Positions 52,846-61,707 are shown, numbered from the stretch's first letter. The stretch is DNA of 64,000 bases from Methylobacterium sp. J-078 (GCF_022829285.1 NZ_JAKSYI010000145.1:39090-103089), one strand, 5' to 3'. The notes: generated by a model not told the origin, from the letters alone. Translations and numbers: made by a program.

Positions 52846-53901
52846 TCAGGCCTTCATCGATGCCATGTCGATGACGAAGCGGTACTTCACGTCGCTCCGC
52901 AGCATCCGCTCGTAGGCACCGTTGATGTCCTGCATGCGGATCACCTCCACGTCCGAGACGATGCCGTGACGCCCGCAGAAGTCGAGCATCTCCTGGGTCT
53001 CGGCGATGCCTCCGATCAACGACCCCGCGACCGCCCTCCTACCCATGACCAAGGGCACGGAACTCAAGGCGGGCCCGAGCGGGCCGATCTGGCCGAGCAG
53101 GACAAGGGTGCCGTCGAGCGCCAGGGTCGGGAGGTACGGATTGAGGTCGTGGACGAACGGCACGGTATCTAGGATCAGGTCGAAGCGACCCTTCCTAGCC
53201 GCCATCTGCGCCTCGTCCGTGGACAGGACGACATGGTGGGCGCCGAGGCGACGGGCGTCCTCGGCCTTGCCGGGGGAACGGGTGAACAGCGTCACCTCGG
53301 CACCCAGGACGTTCGCCAGCTTCAGGGCCATGTGCCCGAGGCCGCCGAGGCCGATCACCGCCACCTTGCTGCCCTTCCCCACCTTCCAGTGGCGCAGCGG
53401 CGACCACGTGGTGATCCCGGCACACAGGAGCGGGGCTGCGCCTTCAAGGGCGAGGCCCTCGGGAATGGCGAGAACGAACCTGTCGGAGACGACGGTCCTG
53501 TCGGAATAGCCGCCGTAGGTCGTCGTCCCGTCGTGCCTGTCCGGCGCGTTGTAGGTCGTCGTCGCGCCGTCGTCGCAATACTGCTCCAGCCCCTGGGCGC
53601 ACGGCATGCAATGCTGGCAGGAATCGACCATGCATCCGACGCCGACGACATCGCCGGCCCGGAAGCGGGTGACGCCCGCCCCGACGGCCGTCACCCGCCC
53701 GATGATCTCGTGGCCGGGCACCATCGGGTAGGTGGCGCCGCCCCACTCGTTGCGGACGTTGTGGAGGTCGGAATGGCAGACGCCGCAGTAGAGGATGTCG
53801 AGGGCGACGTCGTCGACGCGAAGGTCCCGGCGCGTGAACTGGTAGGGCGCCAGCGCGGCCTCGAAAGACTGCGCCGCATAGCCTGAAACGGGGATGGTCA
53901 T
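52846..53901 (-). CDS. Zinc alcohol dehydrogenase, cinnamyl-ADH/YahK-like
   Basis: A 351-residue NAD(P)-dependent alcohol dehydrogenase. Catalytic zinc ligands fit CGVCHSDLHN and GHEIIG with a later Cys; structural zinc fits MVDSCQHCMPCAQGLEQYCDD. The dinucleotide site is VAVIGLGGLGHMALKLANVLG. This pattern is the NADPH-preferring cinnamyl/aldehyde reductase group (YahK/AdhC type). Start ATG at 53901 (MTIPVSGYAAQ). It follows adhP on the same strand, 79 bases away. In the island it may reduce aldehydes under low oxygen or stress. Confidence 0.92.
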   Translation of the reverse strand: MTIPVSGYAAQSFEAALAPYQFTRRDLRVDDVALDILYCGVCHSDLHNVRNEWGGATYPMVPGHEIIGRVTAVGAGVTRFRAGDVVGVGCMVDSCQHCMPCAQGLEQYCDDGATTTYNAPDRHDGTTTYGGYSDRTVVSDRFVLAIPEGLALEGAAPLLCAGITTWSPLRHWKVGKGSKVAVIGLGGLGHMALKLANVLGAEVTLFTRSPGKAEDARRLGAHHVVLSTDEAQMAARKGRFDLILDTVPFVHDLNPYLPTLALDGTLVLLGQIGPLGPALSSVPLVMGRRAVAGSLIGGIAETQEMLDFCGRHGIVSDVEVIRMQDINGAYERMLRSDVKYRFVIDMASMKA

Positions 53902-53980
53902 GGAGTATTCGGTACCTGTTCGATGAATGGGGCCGGTCGATACGCGGTAGGCCGACGGAAACGGAGGGGAGCGACGTCCC

Positions 53981-55015
53981 CTACGACCCGGCAAAGTCCA
54001 GGACGACCCGCGACGGGACCTCGGCCTTCTGCAACCGGTCGAACACGGCGTTGATCGCCGAGAGCGGTTGGAACTCGATGTCCGCCTTGACCTGGCCGCG
54101 GGCGGCGAAGGCGAGGGCCTCGGCCATGTCCTGGCGATTGCCGACGAAGGAGCCGCGGACCGTGATGCAGTCGGCCATCACGCTGAACAGCGGCAGGGGC
54201 ACCTCTCCAGGCGGGAGGCCGACCAGCACGCAGGTGCCGCGTTTCCGGGTCATGGCGATCCCCTGCTTGAACGCCGGCAGCGAGGCGGCCGTGATCCGGA
54301 CCCCGTGGGCGCCGCCGCCGGTGGCCTTCCTGACCGCTTGCGCAGGGTCGTCACCCTTGGCGTTGACGACCACGTCGGCGCCCAGGCGCGTGGCGTGTGC
54401 GAGCTTGCCGTCGTCGATGTCGACCGCGCAGACCTGCAAGCCCATCGCCTTGGCGTACTGGATGGCCAGATGGCCGAGGCCGCCCGCCCCGGAGATGACG
54501 ATGCACTCGCCCGGTCGGGCCTCGGTCTCCTTGATCCCCTTGTAGGTGGTGATGCCCGCGCAGATGATCGGCGCGGCCTCGGCGGCTTCGAGACCCGCCG
54601 GGATGTGCGCAACGTAGTTCGGGTCGGCGAGGATGTACTCGGCAAAGCCGCCATTGCGGGTATAGCCGCCGAACTCCGCCTCGGCGCAGACCGTCTCCCA
54701 AGCCGAAAGGCAATGCTCACAGTGCCCGCAGGCCGAGAACAGCCACGGCACGCCGACGCGGTCCCCTTCCTTCACGGCGGTGACGCCGGGGCCGAGGGCG
54801 ACCACCACGCCGATGCCTTCGTGCCCGGGAATGAAAGGGAGGGTCGGCTTGGCCGGCCAGTCGCCCCGCGCCGCATGGAGGTCGGTGTGGCAGACGCCGC
54901 ACGCCTCGGTCCTGACCAGGATCTGCCCAGGACCCGGCGTCGGGATGTTCCACTCGCGAAGGACAAGCGTTTCGCCGAACGCCTCGACGACGGCGGCCTT
55001 CATCTTGCCGGGCAT
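53981..55015 (-). CDS. adhP: Zinc alcohol dehydrogenase AdhP
   Basis: A 344-residue class of ethanol/propanol-preferring alcohol dehydrogenase. Zinc ligands: CGVCHTDLHAA and GHEGIG for the catalytic site, and SACGHCEHCLSAWETVC for the structural site. The NAD site is VISGAGGLGHLAIQYAKAMG, with an acidic D after the next strand (CAVDIDDGKL), which favours NADH. The end EVPSRVVLDFAGS is complete. Start ATG at 55015 (MPGKMKAAVVEAFG). The neighbours are the YahK-like dehydrogenase and the LOV kinase, all leftward. Confidence 0.94.
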   Translation of the reverse strand: MPGKMKAAVVEAFGETLVLREWNIPTPGPGQILVRTEACGVCHTDLHAARGDWPAKPTLPFIPGHEGIGVVVALGPGVTAVKEGDRVGVPWLFSACGHCEHCLSAWETVCAEAEFGGYTRNGGFAEYILADPNYVAHIPAGLEAAEAAPIICAGITTYKGIKETEARPGECIVISGAGGLGHLAIQYAKAMGLQVCAVDIDDGKLAHATRLGADVVVNAKGDDPAQAVRKATGGGAHGVRITAASLPAFKQGIAMTRKRGTCVLVGLPPGEVPLPLFSVMADCITVRGSFVGNRQDMAEALAFAARGQVKADIEFQPLSAINAVFDRLQKAEVPSRVVLDFAGS

Positions 55016-55070
55016 GGGGCTTTCCTACGGTGGGCGGCGAAGGTCGAACGGCGGGCCGTCGATGAGTGCG

Positions 55071-56678
55071 TCAGGCTGGCGACTTGGACTGGTCCGGGCG
55101 ACGGACATCGGGCATGCGCGCCTCGGCGGTGAAAACGACGCCGTCCGGCCGGTAATCGATCTCGGCCCGGCCTTCGAGCTCGTCGGCCAAGGCCCGCTCG
55201 ATCATGCGTGAGCCGAAGCCGCGCCGGGTCGGCGGGCACACCGGCGGCCCCTCCGATTCCAGCCAGGTCAGGCGCAACGTCTCGGGCCGCAAGCCGTCGA
55301 TGATGTCCCAATCGAGCAGGATGCGACCGACTTCGCTGGTCAGCGCGCCGTACTTCACCGCGTTGGTCGCGAGTTCGTGGAAGGCCATGGAAAACGCCAG
55401 GGCGAGCCTCGGGGTCAGCATCACCTCCGGCCCCCGGATCGTGATGCGGCGGTCGCCCTCGGTCCGGAACGGCGCCAGGGCCGTCGTCGCCACGGCGGCC
55501 AGCGTCGCGCCATCCCAACTCTCGCGCGTGAGAACGTCGGTCGCCGCGGCCAGGGAATGGATGCGGCCCTGGATGACGTCGCGTGTCTCCTGCGGGGACA
55601 GGTTCGCCCGCAGGGTCTGGGCGACGATGGACTGGACGGTCGCCAAGGTGTTCTTGACGCGGTGGTTGAGCTCGTTGGCGAGCAGCGCGCGATGCTCCTC
55701 CGCATGCTTGCGCTCGGTGACGTCGAGGGCGATGCCGGCCAGCCGCGATGGCGTCCCGTCGGCCCCGTAGAACGGCTGCCCGCGGATCTTGAGCCACCGC
55801 ACCTCGCCGGTCGGCTTCACGATCCGGTACTCGACGTCGTAGTCGCCGTGCCCCGCGATGCAGGCCGCAACGGCCACGTCCCGCCGGGCACGGTCGTCCG
55901 GGTGGATGAGGGTCTCGTACTCGGCGCGGCTCAGCGGAGCCTGGGGATCTCGACCGAGGGCGAGCTTGAAGGTCTCCGATGCGACGAGGCGCATGTCGGC
56001 GAGATCCAGGCTCCATGAACCGAGCCGCCCTGCCTGGAGCACGAACCGCAGGCGCTCCTCGCTCCGGGACAGGTCACGGGTCCGACGCTCGACCTCGCGC
56101 TCCAACGCCTCACGGTCGGTCTCCAGACGGGTCAGGCGGGCCTTCTCCGAGGTGACGTCGACCTGGGAGGCGACGAAGTATGTCAGCGCGTCGCCTTCGA
56201 ACACCGGGGACAGATAGATCCGGTTCCAGAACAGGCTTCCGTCCTTGCGGCGGTTGAGGAGTTGGGCCTCGACCGGCACGCGCCCCTCGATGGCCTCGCG
56301 CAGGCGTCCAACCTCGACGGGGTCCGTATCCGCCTCCTGGAGGAACCGGCAGTTGCGCCCGAGGATCTCCTCGCGCCCGTAGCCGGTCAGGATGCAGAAG
56401 GCATCGTTGGCGAAGACGATGGGGTTGTCGTCCTGCAGCGGGTCGGTGATCACCATCGCCATCTGCGACGCGCGCACCACCGCGGCGAACGGGTCGGTGC
56501 CATCGACCGTCCGGGCTATCTCCCTGACGATCCGGTCGTGCTCCCGATGCACCCCAAGCCCCTTGATGCCGAGCGACGTCTCGATGGCATGCGCGCAGGT
56601 CGCCTCGTACTCGCACGTCGCCGGCGGTCCCCTCGCAAGAGCGACGCCGGGGGGCGGGATCTTCGTATCGGCGGTCAT
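55071..56678 (-). CDS. LOV-PAS HWE-type blue-light histidine kinase
   Basis: A 535-residue soluble sensor kinase. The first sensor domain (about 65-180) carries the LOV signature GRNCRFLQ (107-114), where C110 forms the flavin adduct in blue light; NPIVFANDAFCILTGY and RKDGSLFWNRIYLSPV also fit LOV. A coiled coil (about 180-220) leads to a second PAS (about 220-335). Then comes the HWE/HisKA_2-type kinase with the phosphoacceptor His in LLANELNHRVKNTLATVQSI, N-box MAFHELATNAVKYGAL and GFGSRMIERAL. Start ATG at 56678, overlapping the stop of the small upstream gene by ATGA. No response regulator lies next to it. Confidence 0.9.
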   Translation of the reverse strand: MTADTKIPPPGVALARGPPATCEYEATCAHAIETSLGIKGLGVHREHDRIVREIARTVDGTDPFAAVVRASQMAMVITDPLQDDNPIVFANDAFCILTGYGREEILGRNCRFLQEADTDPVEVGRLREAIEGRVPVEAQLLNRRKDGSLFWNRIYLSPVFEGDALTYFVASQVDVTSEKARLTRLETDREALEREVERRTRDLSRSEERLRFVLQAGRLGSWSLDLADMRLVASETFKLALGRDPQAPLSRAEYETLIHPDDRARRDVAVAACIAGHGDYDVEYRIVKPTGEVRWLKIRGQPFYGADGTPSRLAGIALDVTERKHAEEHRALLANELNHRVKNTLATVQSIVAQTLRANLSPQETRDVIQGRIHSLAAATDVLTRESWDGATLAAVATTALAPFRTEGDRRITIRGPEVMLTPRLALAFSMAFHELATNAVKYGALTSEVGRILLDWDIIDGLRPETLRLTWLESEGPPVCPPTRRGFGSRMIERALADELEGRAEIDYRPDGVVFTAEARMPDVRRPDQSKSPA

Positions 56679-56863
56679 CCGATCTCCGGCGGTGAACCGG
56701 ACGGGACGCCGAGCGGCTCGTTGGACGGAGGCATCTCCTCCGGGCCGTAGTCGGGCACACCACGCGGCTCGGGCAGCGGGCTCTGGTCGGGCTGCGGGGG
56801 ATGGGCCGGCGACTGGTCGGGAAACGTTGGGTTCGGCCGGTCTGGGAAATTCGGGTTCGCCAT
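56675..56863 (-). CDS. 62-residue proline-rich protein coupled to the LOV kinase
   Basis: A short acidic Pro-rich protein (MANPNFPDRPNPTFPDQ then EPRGVPDYGPEEMPPSN) with no Cys, signal or helix; it should be disordered. The ATG at 56863 has GAGGA upstream, and its stop overlaps the kinase start (ATGA), so the two are translated together. Unknown function; the coupling suggests a partner or a leader for the kinase. Confidence 0.7.
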   Translation of the reverse strand: MANPNFPDRPNPTFPDQSPAHPPQPDQSPLPEPRGVPDYGPEEMPPSNEPLGVPSGSPPEIG

Positions 56864-56909
56864 GAGGATTCCTCGTCGCTGGTGGCAGGGAAACCGACGC
56901 GCGCAAGCG

Positions 56910-57155
56910 TCAGCCCATGAAATGCCAGGCCGCCTCGGACCTCGTCCGCTTGTCGGAGACGACGCCATCGGGGCGAAGCCCGACCTCGTCGATCCGGGCC
57001 TTCTCGGAGTGGTCGAGGGCGAGGTCCCGCTCCTTCGCGGCGGCGGTGTGCTCCCCTTTTTCGAGATGCTTCGCCGAATGCCGGTAGTGGGCCGCGGCCC
57101 GGTCATGCTGGTGCGCGGCTTCCTCGCAGGCGCGGGCCATCTTGCTCATCGCCAT
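56910..57155 (-). CDS. Small His/Ala-rich protein, unknown
   Basis: An 81-residue protein: MAMSKMARACEEAAHQHDRA, AAHYRHSAKHLEKGEHTAAA, then KERDLALDHSEKARIDEVGL. The first 55 residues form a likely two-helix bundle with seven His, which might bind metal. GGGAG lies before the ATG at 57155. It lies in the leftward block between the export gene and the LOV kinase unit. Confidence 0.7.
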   Translation of the reverse strand: MAMSKMARACEEAAHQHDRAAAHYRHSAKHLEKGEHTAAAKERDLALDHSEKARIDEVGLRPDGVVSDKRTRSEAAWHFMG

Positions 57156-57202
57156 CGTCGTTCTCCCTTGAGGTGGCGTTTGGAAGCCGCGTCCAACCGT
57201 CG

Positions 57203-57772
57203 TCAGCCGCGGACCTGGCTTTGAGCCATGTCGCGGTCCCAGGTGGTCCTGGCGGCCTCGCGGGCAGCGCGGGCGGCGTTCGCGGTGGCTGTCGCCGCCC
57301 GGACGATTGACGCCCGCGCTCCGGATGCCGCCCGACGCATCGCCGCCATGTTGGAGCTGATCGAGGCCGCCACGGCATCCTGCGACTTCCGCACCGCCGC
57401 CTGCGTCGCCTCCACGGACTTCTGCGCGGAATCGGCGGCCTTGCGCATCGAGGCGTTCGCGGAGACCCCCGCCGCCCTGTTGGCCTCGGCGATCTTGGTC
57501 TCGGCCCGGTTGGCGGCCTCCGCGGCGTCGGTGACGAGCTTCCCGATCATGTCGGCGGATTGCTTCGGGGCACCCTTCACCGCCGCCTTCGATGCCTGCA
57601 TCGCGAGCCGAGCCGCCTCGCGGGCCGCATCGGCGGCCTCGTTCGCCTCGCGCCCGGCCTCCCGCATCGTCGCTGCGGCATCCGTCGAGGGTGCCGTCGG
57701 CGTTTGCGCCATCGCCGTTGTCATCGTCGTCAGGGCGAGGAAGGTCGCAGTCAGTACCGTCGTCGTTCTCAT
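57203..57772 (-). CDS. Exported Ala-rich helical protein, unknown
   Basis: A 189-residue protein with a signal peptide (MRTTTVLTATFLALTTMTTAMA) and a mature part almost wholly made of Ala/Arg/Glu helices, such as EANEAADAAREAARLAMQAS and AEAANRAETKIAEANRAAGV. The 11-residue-like periodicity and lack of Cys suggest a periplasmic coiled coil, similar in look to apolipoprotein/LEA-like proteins. No known domain. Start ATG at 57772. It lies between the PRC-barrel gene and the small His-rich gene. Confidence 0.72.
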   Translation of the reverse strand: MRTTTVLTATFLALTTMTTAMAQTPTAPSTDAAATMREAGREANEAADAAREAARLAMQASKAAVKGAPKQSADMIGKLVTDAAEAANRAETKIAEANRAAGVSANASMRKAADSAQKSVEATQAAVRKSQDAVAASISSNMAAMRRAASGARASIVRAATATANAARAAREAARTTWDRDMAQSQVRG

Positions 57773-57833
57773 GTCGCGATCCATTCGTGGGTGGGGTGCG
57801 GACGGCAGGGCGGGCCTGCCGATGGGGTCGGGC

Positions 57834-58703
57834 TCAATCGACCTGCGGGGTCTTGGGGGCGGCGCCCCAATAGGCGTCCGCCTTCGCCGTCTGCAGGGCG
57901 AAAGGCTCCGCCTTAACGAACCGGCCCTCGACGATGCGGGGGGCCTGGTCCATGGCGTCCTTGTTCGTATCGAGGACGAGGATGTTCAGGTTGGGCGAGA
58001 CCTTGAACCGGTCCCACGGGACCGCGACGTGGCGTTCGCCGAGGCCGAAGACGCCGCCGCGGGCGACGACGAGGTAGGCGATCCCACCGCCCTCGGCCCC
58101 CATGACGATGTCGTCCACGCTGCCGAGTGCCACGTTGCCCGGTGTGCGCACTTCGCTTCCGAGCAGGTCGTCCGACCGGAAGGCGGCGGCCCGGCTCACG
58201 ACCGGCCGCGCCAGCGAAAGCTCCTGCTTGCGGAAGCCCAGGGCGTTCGCGACCCTGAGATCACGACCCTGCATGCCGGCCTTGTACTGGTCGTAGCTGG
58301 CCTGGATCTGAACCAGCACGTCCTCGCACGGCTGCTGCATGCCGTGGCGCGCCAGGATGTCGGCGGCGGAGAGGAGAACCCGAACCTCGTATCCGGGGCG
58401 GGCGTTCGCGTACCCCATCATCGCGGACGCGGCGCCCATCGCCATGCCGTTGTTCCCGGCCAAGCCGCCGAACCAGTATCCGCCGAGGGGATACCCGTAG
58501 CCGTAGCCCGACCCACCGAGCCAGTAGCCGTCCTTCTCCATCCGGGCGTCGAACGCCTTGAGGTGGTCGAGGCAGGCCTGCGCCGGCTTGGCATCCGTCT
58601 CCGCCATGGGGCCGGCCTTCGGCTCTTCGGCGGCCCGGAGCGGGCCCATCAGGGAGAGCGAAAGGACCGCCCCGAGGGCGATGGATCTGGCTGGCCGTTG
58701 CAT
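57834..58703 (-). CDS. Exported PRC-barrel protein
   Basis: A 289-residue exported protein. Signal peptide about residues 1-24 (ALGAVLSLSLMGPLRA). A Gly/Tyr-rich stretch (YWLGGSGYGYGYPLGGYWFGG) follows, then a helical part with two Cys (ACLDHLKAFD and PCEDVLVQI). A PRC-barrel (about 170-250) has RSDDLLGSEVRTPGNVALGS, VDDIVMGAEGGGIAYLVVAR and RHVAVPWDRFKV. PRC-barrels are general binding modules. Start ATG at 58703. It is divergent from the universal stress gene, with an FNR-like box in between, so the box may serve this gene too. Confidence 0.85.
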   Translation of the reverse strand: MQRPARSIALGAVLSLSLMGPLRAAEEPKAGPMAETDAKPAQACLDHLKAFDARMEKDGYWLGGSGYGYGYPLGGYWFGGLAGNNGMAMGAASAMMGYANARPGYEVRVLLSAADILARHGMQQPCEDVLVQIQASYDQYKAGMQGRDLRVANALGFRKQELSLARPVVSRAAAFRSDDLLGSEVRTPGNVALGSVDDIVMGAEGGGIAYLVVARGGVFGLGERHVAVPWDRFKVSPNLNILVLDTNKDAMDQAPRIVEGRFVKAEPFALQTAKADAYWGAAPKTPQVD

Positions 58704-58786
58704 GTTCGTGTTCCGGGTTGTCGGGCGCCCAAAGATTGTTCGCCCCGTCCACTCCTCCTGTCTGACGGCTCCGCCCCCTCGATACT

Positions 58787-58800
58787 TTGTCCTGGATCAA
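58787..58800 (+). promoter_or_regulatory. FNR/FixK-like box upstream of universal stress protein gene
   Basis: TTGTC-CTGG-ATCAA has a perfect right half-site and one altered left half-site, with the same CTGG spacer as the box at 52714. It is 68 bases before the start codon of the universal stress protein gene. Confidence 0.55.
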
Positions 58801-58868
58801 GGCCGACCTACCATCGTTCGTGCTTCCTTCCGGCCATCGATCCCGAGGCTCAAGGACGGAACGCCGAC

Positions 58869-59684
58869 ATGAACGTGGCCAGCATCATGGTCTCCGTGGA
58901 CCTCGGTCCCGCCGCGGCGGACCGCGTCCAGCTCGCGGCCTCCCTCGCCGGGCGGTTCGAGGCCGAGCTCATCGGCGTGGCGGCCCGCCAGGTATCGCCG
59001 CCGGCATACTCCACGAGCGCCTACGCGGCGCTTCAGGTCACGGACGTCGAGGTGGCCCGGGCGGATCAGGACCTGGAGCAGGCGAAGCTCGTCTTCGAGC
59101 GCAACGTCGAGGGCGTCGCCAGGACCGACTGGCGTTCGGACATAGCCGAACCCTCGACCTACCTCGCCAGGCAGGCAAGGGCGGCCGACGTGGTGGTGGT
59201 GGGGCGTTGGGGCGTTCCCGATCCCGAACCCGGCTTCCTGGGCGTGCTTCCCGGCCCCTTCGTCGTGGAGGCCGGACGTCCGGTCCTCGTCGCGCCGCCC
59301 GGGATCGAGTCGCTTCGCATCGGACGTGTCGTCGTCGCCTGGAAGGACACCCTGGAAGCGCGCCGCGCCGTCCTCCACAGCCTACCGTTCCTCGAACGGT
59401 CGGACCAGGTTCTCGTCGTCGCCGGCGGCCGGGAGGCGGAGGGCGACGGCATCGACGACGTGGCCAACTACCTCTCCCGGCACGGCCTGGCGGTCACGGC
59501 ACATCGGCTCGGCAACGACGATGCAGGCGCGGGCGAGGCGATCCTGGGTTTCGTGGCACGCGAGGATGCGGACCTGCTCGTCATGGGCGCCTACGGACAT
59601 TCCAGGTTGCGCGAATGGATGTTCGGTGGCGTTACCCGCGATGTTCTCCGGAACACCTCGGTTTGCTGCCTGATGAGCAATTGA
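58869..59684 (+). CDS. Tandem universal stress protein
   Basis: A 271-residue protein with two UspA-like domains. The second has the ATP-binding pattern LLVMGAYGHSRLREWMFGGV then TRDVLRNTSVCCLMSN. The first (residues 1-140) is shorter and lacks the full GxxG...G pattern (VVVGRWGVPDPEPG, PGPFVVEAGRPVLVAPPG). Cytosolic. Such proteins accumulate in low oxygen, starvation or metal stress. It is the first rightward gene of the island half, with an FNR-like box 68 bases upstream. Start ATG at 58869. Confidence 0.9.
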   Translation: MNVASIMVSVDLGPAAADRVQLAASLAGRFEAELIGVAARQVSPPAYSTSAYAALQVTDVEVARADQDLEQAKLVFERNVEGVARTDWRSDIAEPSTYLARQARAADVVVVGRWGVPDPEPGFLGVLPGPFVVEAGRPVLVAPPGIESLRIGRVVVAWKDTLEARRAVLHSLPFLERSDQVLVVAGGREAEGDGIDDVANYLSRHGLAVTAHRLGNDDAGAGEAILGFVAREDADLLVMGAYGHSRLREWMFGGVTRDVLRNTSVCCLMSN

Positions 59685-59733
59685 CCGTCCCCTGGCCGGC
59701 GAGAACCGGCAGCGCATCACGACGGAGCCCCAC

Positions 59734-60084
59734 ATGATAGAACTGTTCGACCGCGAGGGCCGGGAAGCCGCCTTCTGCCGCGACGGGCACTCCGTCTACC
59801 TTTGGGACGGGACGCCCGCGGCCTACATCGACGGCGACGCGGTCTACGCCTATTCCGGCCGGCTCATCGGTTGGAGCAGGGACGGCTGGATTTCGGACGA
59901 GGCCGGCGGGCGCCTCCTGTTCGAATTCGACGCCGTCGGCGGCCCGGAGAAGCCAAGGCGCCAATCCAAGACCACGGCGGGACCGAGAGGCCCAAAGCCA
60001 GCGAAGGGGATGCCGGAGCCCGCCCCGTCCCGTCCCGTCCCTTCGCCCGCATGGTCCGACCGTTCCTTCGCCGAACTCGTCTGA
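59734..60084 (+). CDS. 4-fold beta-flower domain protein
   Basis: A 116-residue protein. Residues 1-65 (MIELFDREGREAAFCRDGHS, VYLWDGTPAAYIDGDAVYAY and SGRLIGWSRDGWISDEAGG) carry short repeated strands with Gly/Asp turns, matching the 4-fold beta-flower domain. The rest is a Pro/Lys-rich tail. No signal peptide. Its function is unknown. It lies 49 bases after the universal stress protein gene in the same direction. Confidence 0.78.
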   Translation: MIELFDREGREAAFCRDGHSVYLWDGTPAAYIDGDAVYAYSGRLIGWSRDGWISDEAGGRLLFEFDAVGGPEKPRRQSKTTAGPRGPKPAKGMPEPAPSRPVPSPAWSDRSFAELV

Positions 60085-60177
60085 CTCCTGTGCCGTCCGT
60101 ACCGTCCCTCACGCTTCCGGTCGGATTTCCCGAGGTGGCGGCGACCCAGGGACGGGACCCGATCCAAGGAACACCTC

Positions 60178-60740
60178 ATGAGTGACGACCCACTCGCAGC
60201 TCGTGGACTGGCCCTTGAGGACCTCTTCTTCGCTCGGGAGGAAGCGGCCTCCCGGCGACGTGACGGTGGCCTGCTCGATGCGCAACGCCTGAGGGAAACC
60301 TTCGCGGAGGCATCGGGCATCACCGACGATACCCTCTTGCGCCGCTTGACCAACCTGGGGATCGGACCGGATACGCTTGCGGCGCTCATGCTCGTGCCCG
60401 TCGTCGCAGTTGCGTGGGCCGATGGTAAGATGGACGACGAGGAACGCGGCTCGGTGCTTGCCGCCGCCGCGGATGCCCGGCTCGACGTCGACGGTACCGG
60501 CTGCTTCAACGGTGGCTGTCGACGCACCCGCCAGCGGAGCTCTTCAAAGCATGGAAGAACTACGTCCGGGAGTTGTCGACCTCCATGCCCGTCGAAACGA
60601 TGCGGTCCCTGAGGTCGGAGATCCTCGGGCGCGTCCGTGGTGCCGCCGATGCGTCGGGGAGCTTCCTTGGCATCGGCCGGACGGCCTCGACGGAAGAGGA
60701 AAACGTCATTGCCGAGGTCGAGCACGCCCTCGCGGATTGA
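60178..60740 (+). pseudogene. TerB-like protein, frameshifted
   Basis: The start encodes MSDDPLAARGLALEDLFFARE and LLRRLTNLGIGPDTLAALML, then VPVVAVAWADGKMDDEERGS, the last resembling the helical TerB/DjlA-N acid motif (WADGKMDDEE). Near 60500 the frame breaks; in the next frame the protein goes on with LLQRWLSTHPPAELFKAWKN, YVRELSTSMPVETMRSLRSE and a normal end to TGA at 60740 (ASTEEENVIAEVEHALAD). The total length (563) needs one more base for an intact frame of about 187 residues. A sequencing deletion or a fresh mutation would explain it. Confidence 0.78.
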
Positions 60741-60777
60741 CCCGCCATGCATGGACGCACACGCTTCCCCTCATGCA

Positions 60778-61707
60778 TCACGCGCCCACACCGCGAACGT
60801 CCTCCTCGTTCGTACCGGACGGCTGAAGCGCATGGCCGAGCGCCTGGATGCTCTCGGTGATGTGGGTCAACACCGTTCGTATCCTCGGCGTGTCACGATT
60901 GTCCTTATGGACCAGCAGGAGGATGTCGGCGCTGGGTGGTTCCGTCGGCACGTCCATCCGGACGAGCCGGGGTTCCTCGTCGCCGCGGAAACGGGCAAGG
61001 CAAGCCAGCCCGCCGCCGTTGGCGGCCGCCAGCACGGCGGCCTCGTGGCTGCTGGTCTGCAGGACGACGCGCGACCGCGAGGCCATCTCGGTTAGCCAGG
61101 CCGACTGCGTCATCTCCTGGCTGTCCTCCATCTGGGTGATCAGGTGGTGGTCCGGGCAGCCGTCGTCGAAGTTCAGGTCGCCGCGCTCCTTGATGTAGTC
61201 CGACGTGGCGTAGAGCCCGAAGGCGATGCCGCCGATGCGCCGCACCACGAGGTCGTTCTGCTCGGGCTGCCGCATGCGGACCGAGATGTCCGCCTCGCGC
61301 ATCGCCAGGCTGAGTTCCCGCGGGTTGGGAATGAGCTCGATCATGATGTCCGGGTGCCGGGAATGCAGGCCGGCGAAGCTCGGGGCGAGGAGGTGCGCGG
61401 CCATCGTCTCGGCACAAGTCACACGAACCAGCCCCCGAAGGTGGCTGTCGCGGCCGGTGACGTCCCGCTCCAACGCGAGCGCCTCGGTCTCCAGGCTCTC
61501 GGCCTTCCGACGGACCTCCTCGCCTGCAAGCGTCGGCACGTAGCCGTCCGGGGTGCGGTTGAGTAGGCGGACGGAAAGCGTCGCCTCCAACGAGTTGAGG
61601 CGCCGTCCCACGGTCGATTGGGAGACGTGGAGGACCTTGGCGGCCGCCGAGAGGCTGCCGTGCCGCGACAAGGCTAGGAAAAACCTCAGATCATCCCAGT
61701 CAAGCAT
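60778..61707 (-). CDS. LysR family transcriptional regulator
   Basis: A 309-residue LysR-type regulator. The N-terminal winged HTH is LDWDDLRFFLALSRHGSLSA then AAKVLHVSQSTVGRRLNSLE and LSVRLLNRTPDGYVPT. The effector domain (about 95-300) has GLVRVTCAETMAAHLLAPSF and DISVRMRQPEQNDLVVRRIG. Start ATG at 61707 (MLDWDD); an upstream in-frame stretch is not used. It is divergent from the OsmC gene with 161 bases between, the classical arrangement of a LysR regulator and its target. Confidence 0.92.
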   Translation of the reverse strand: MLDWDDLRFFLALSRHGSLSAAAKVLHVSQSTVGRRLNSLEATLSVRLLNRTPDGYVPTLAGEEVRRKAESLETEALALERDVTGRDSHLRGLVRVTCAETMAAHLLAPSFAGLHSRHPDIMIELIPNPRELSLAMREADISVRMRQPEQNDLVVRRIGGIAFGLYATSDYIKERGDLNFDDGCPDHHLITQMEDSQEMTQSAWLTEMASRSRVVLQTSSHEAAVLAAANGGGLACLARFRGDEEPRLVRMDVPTEPPSADILLLVHKDNRDTPRIRTVLTHITESIQALGHALQPSGTNEEDVRGVGA

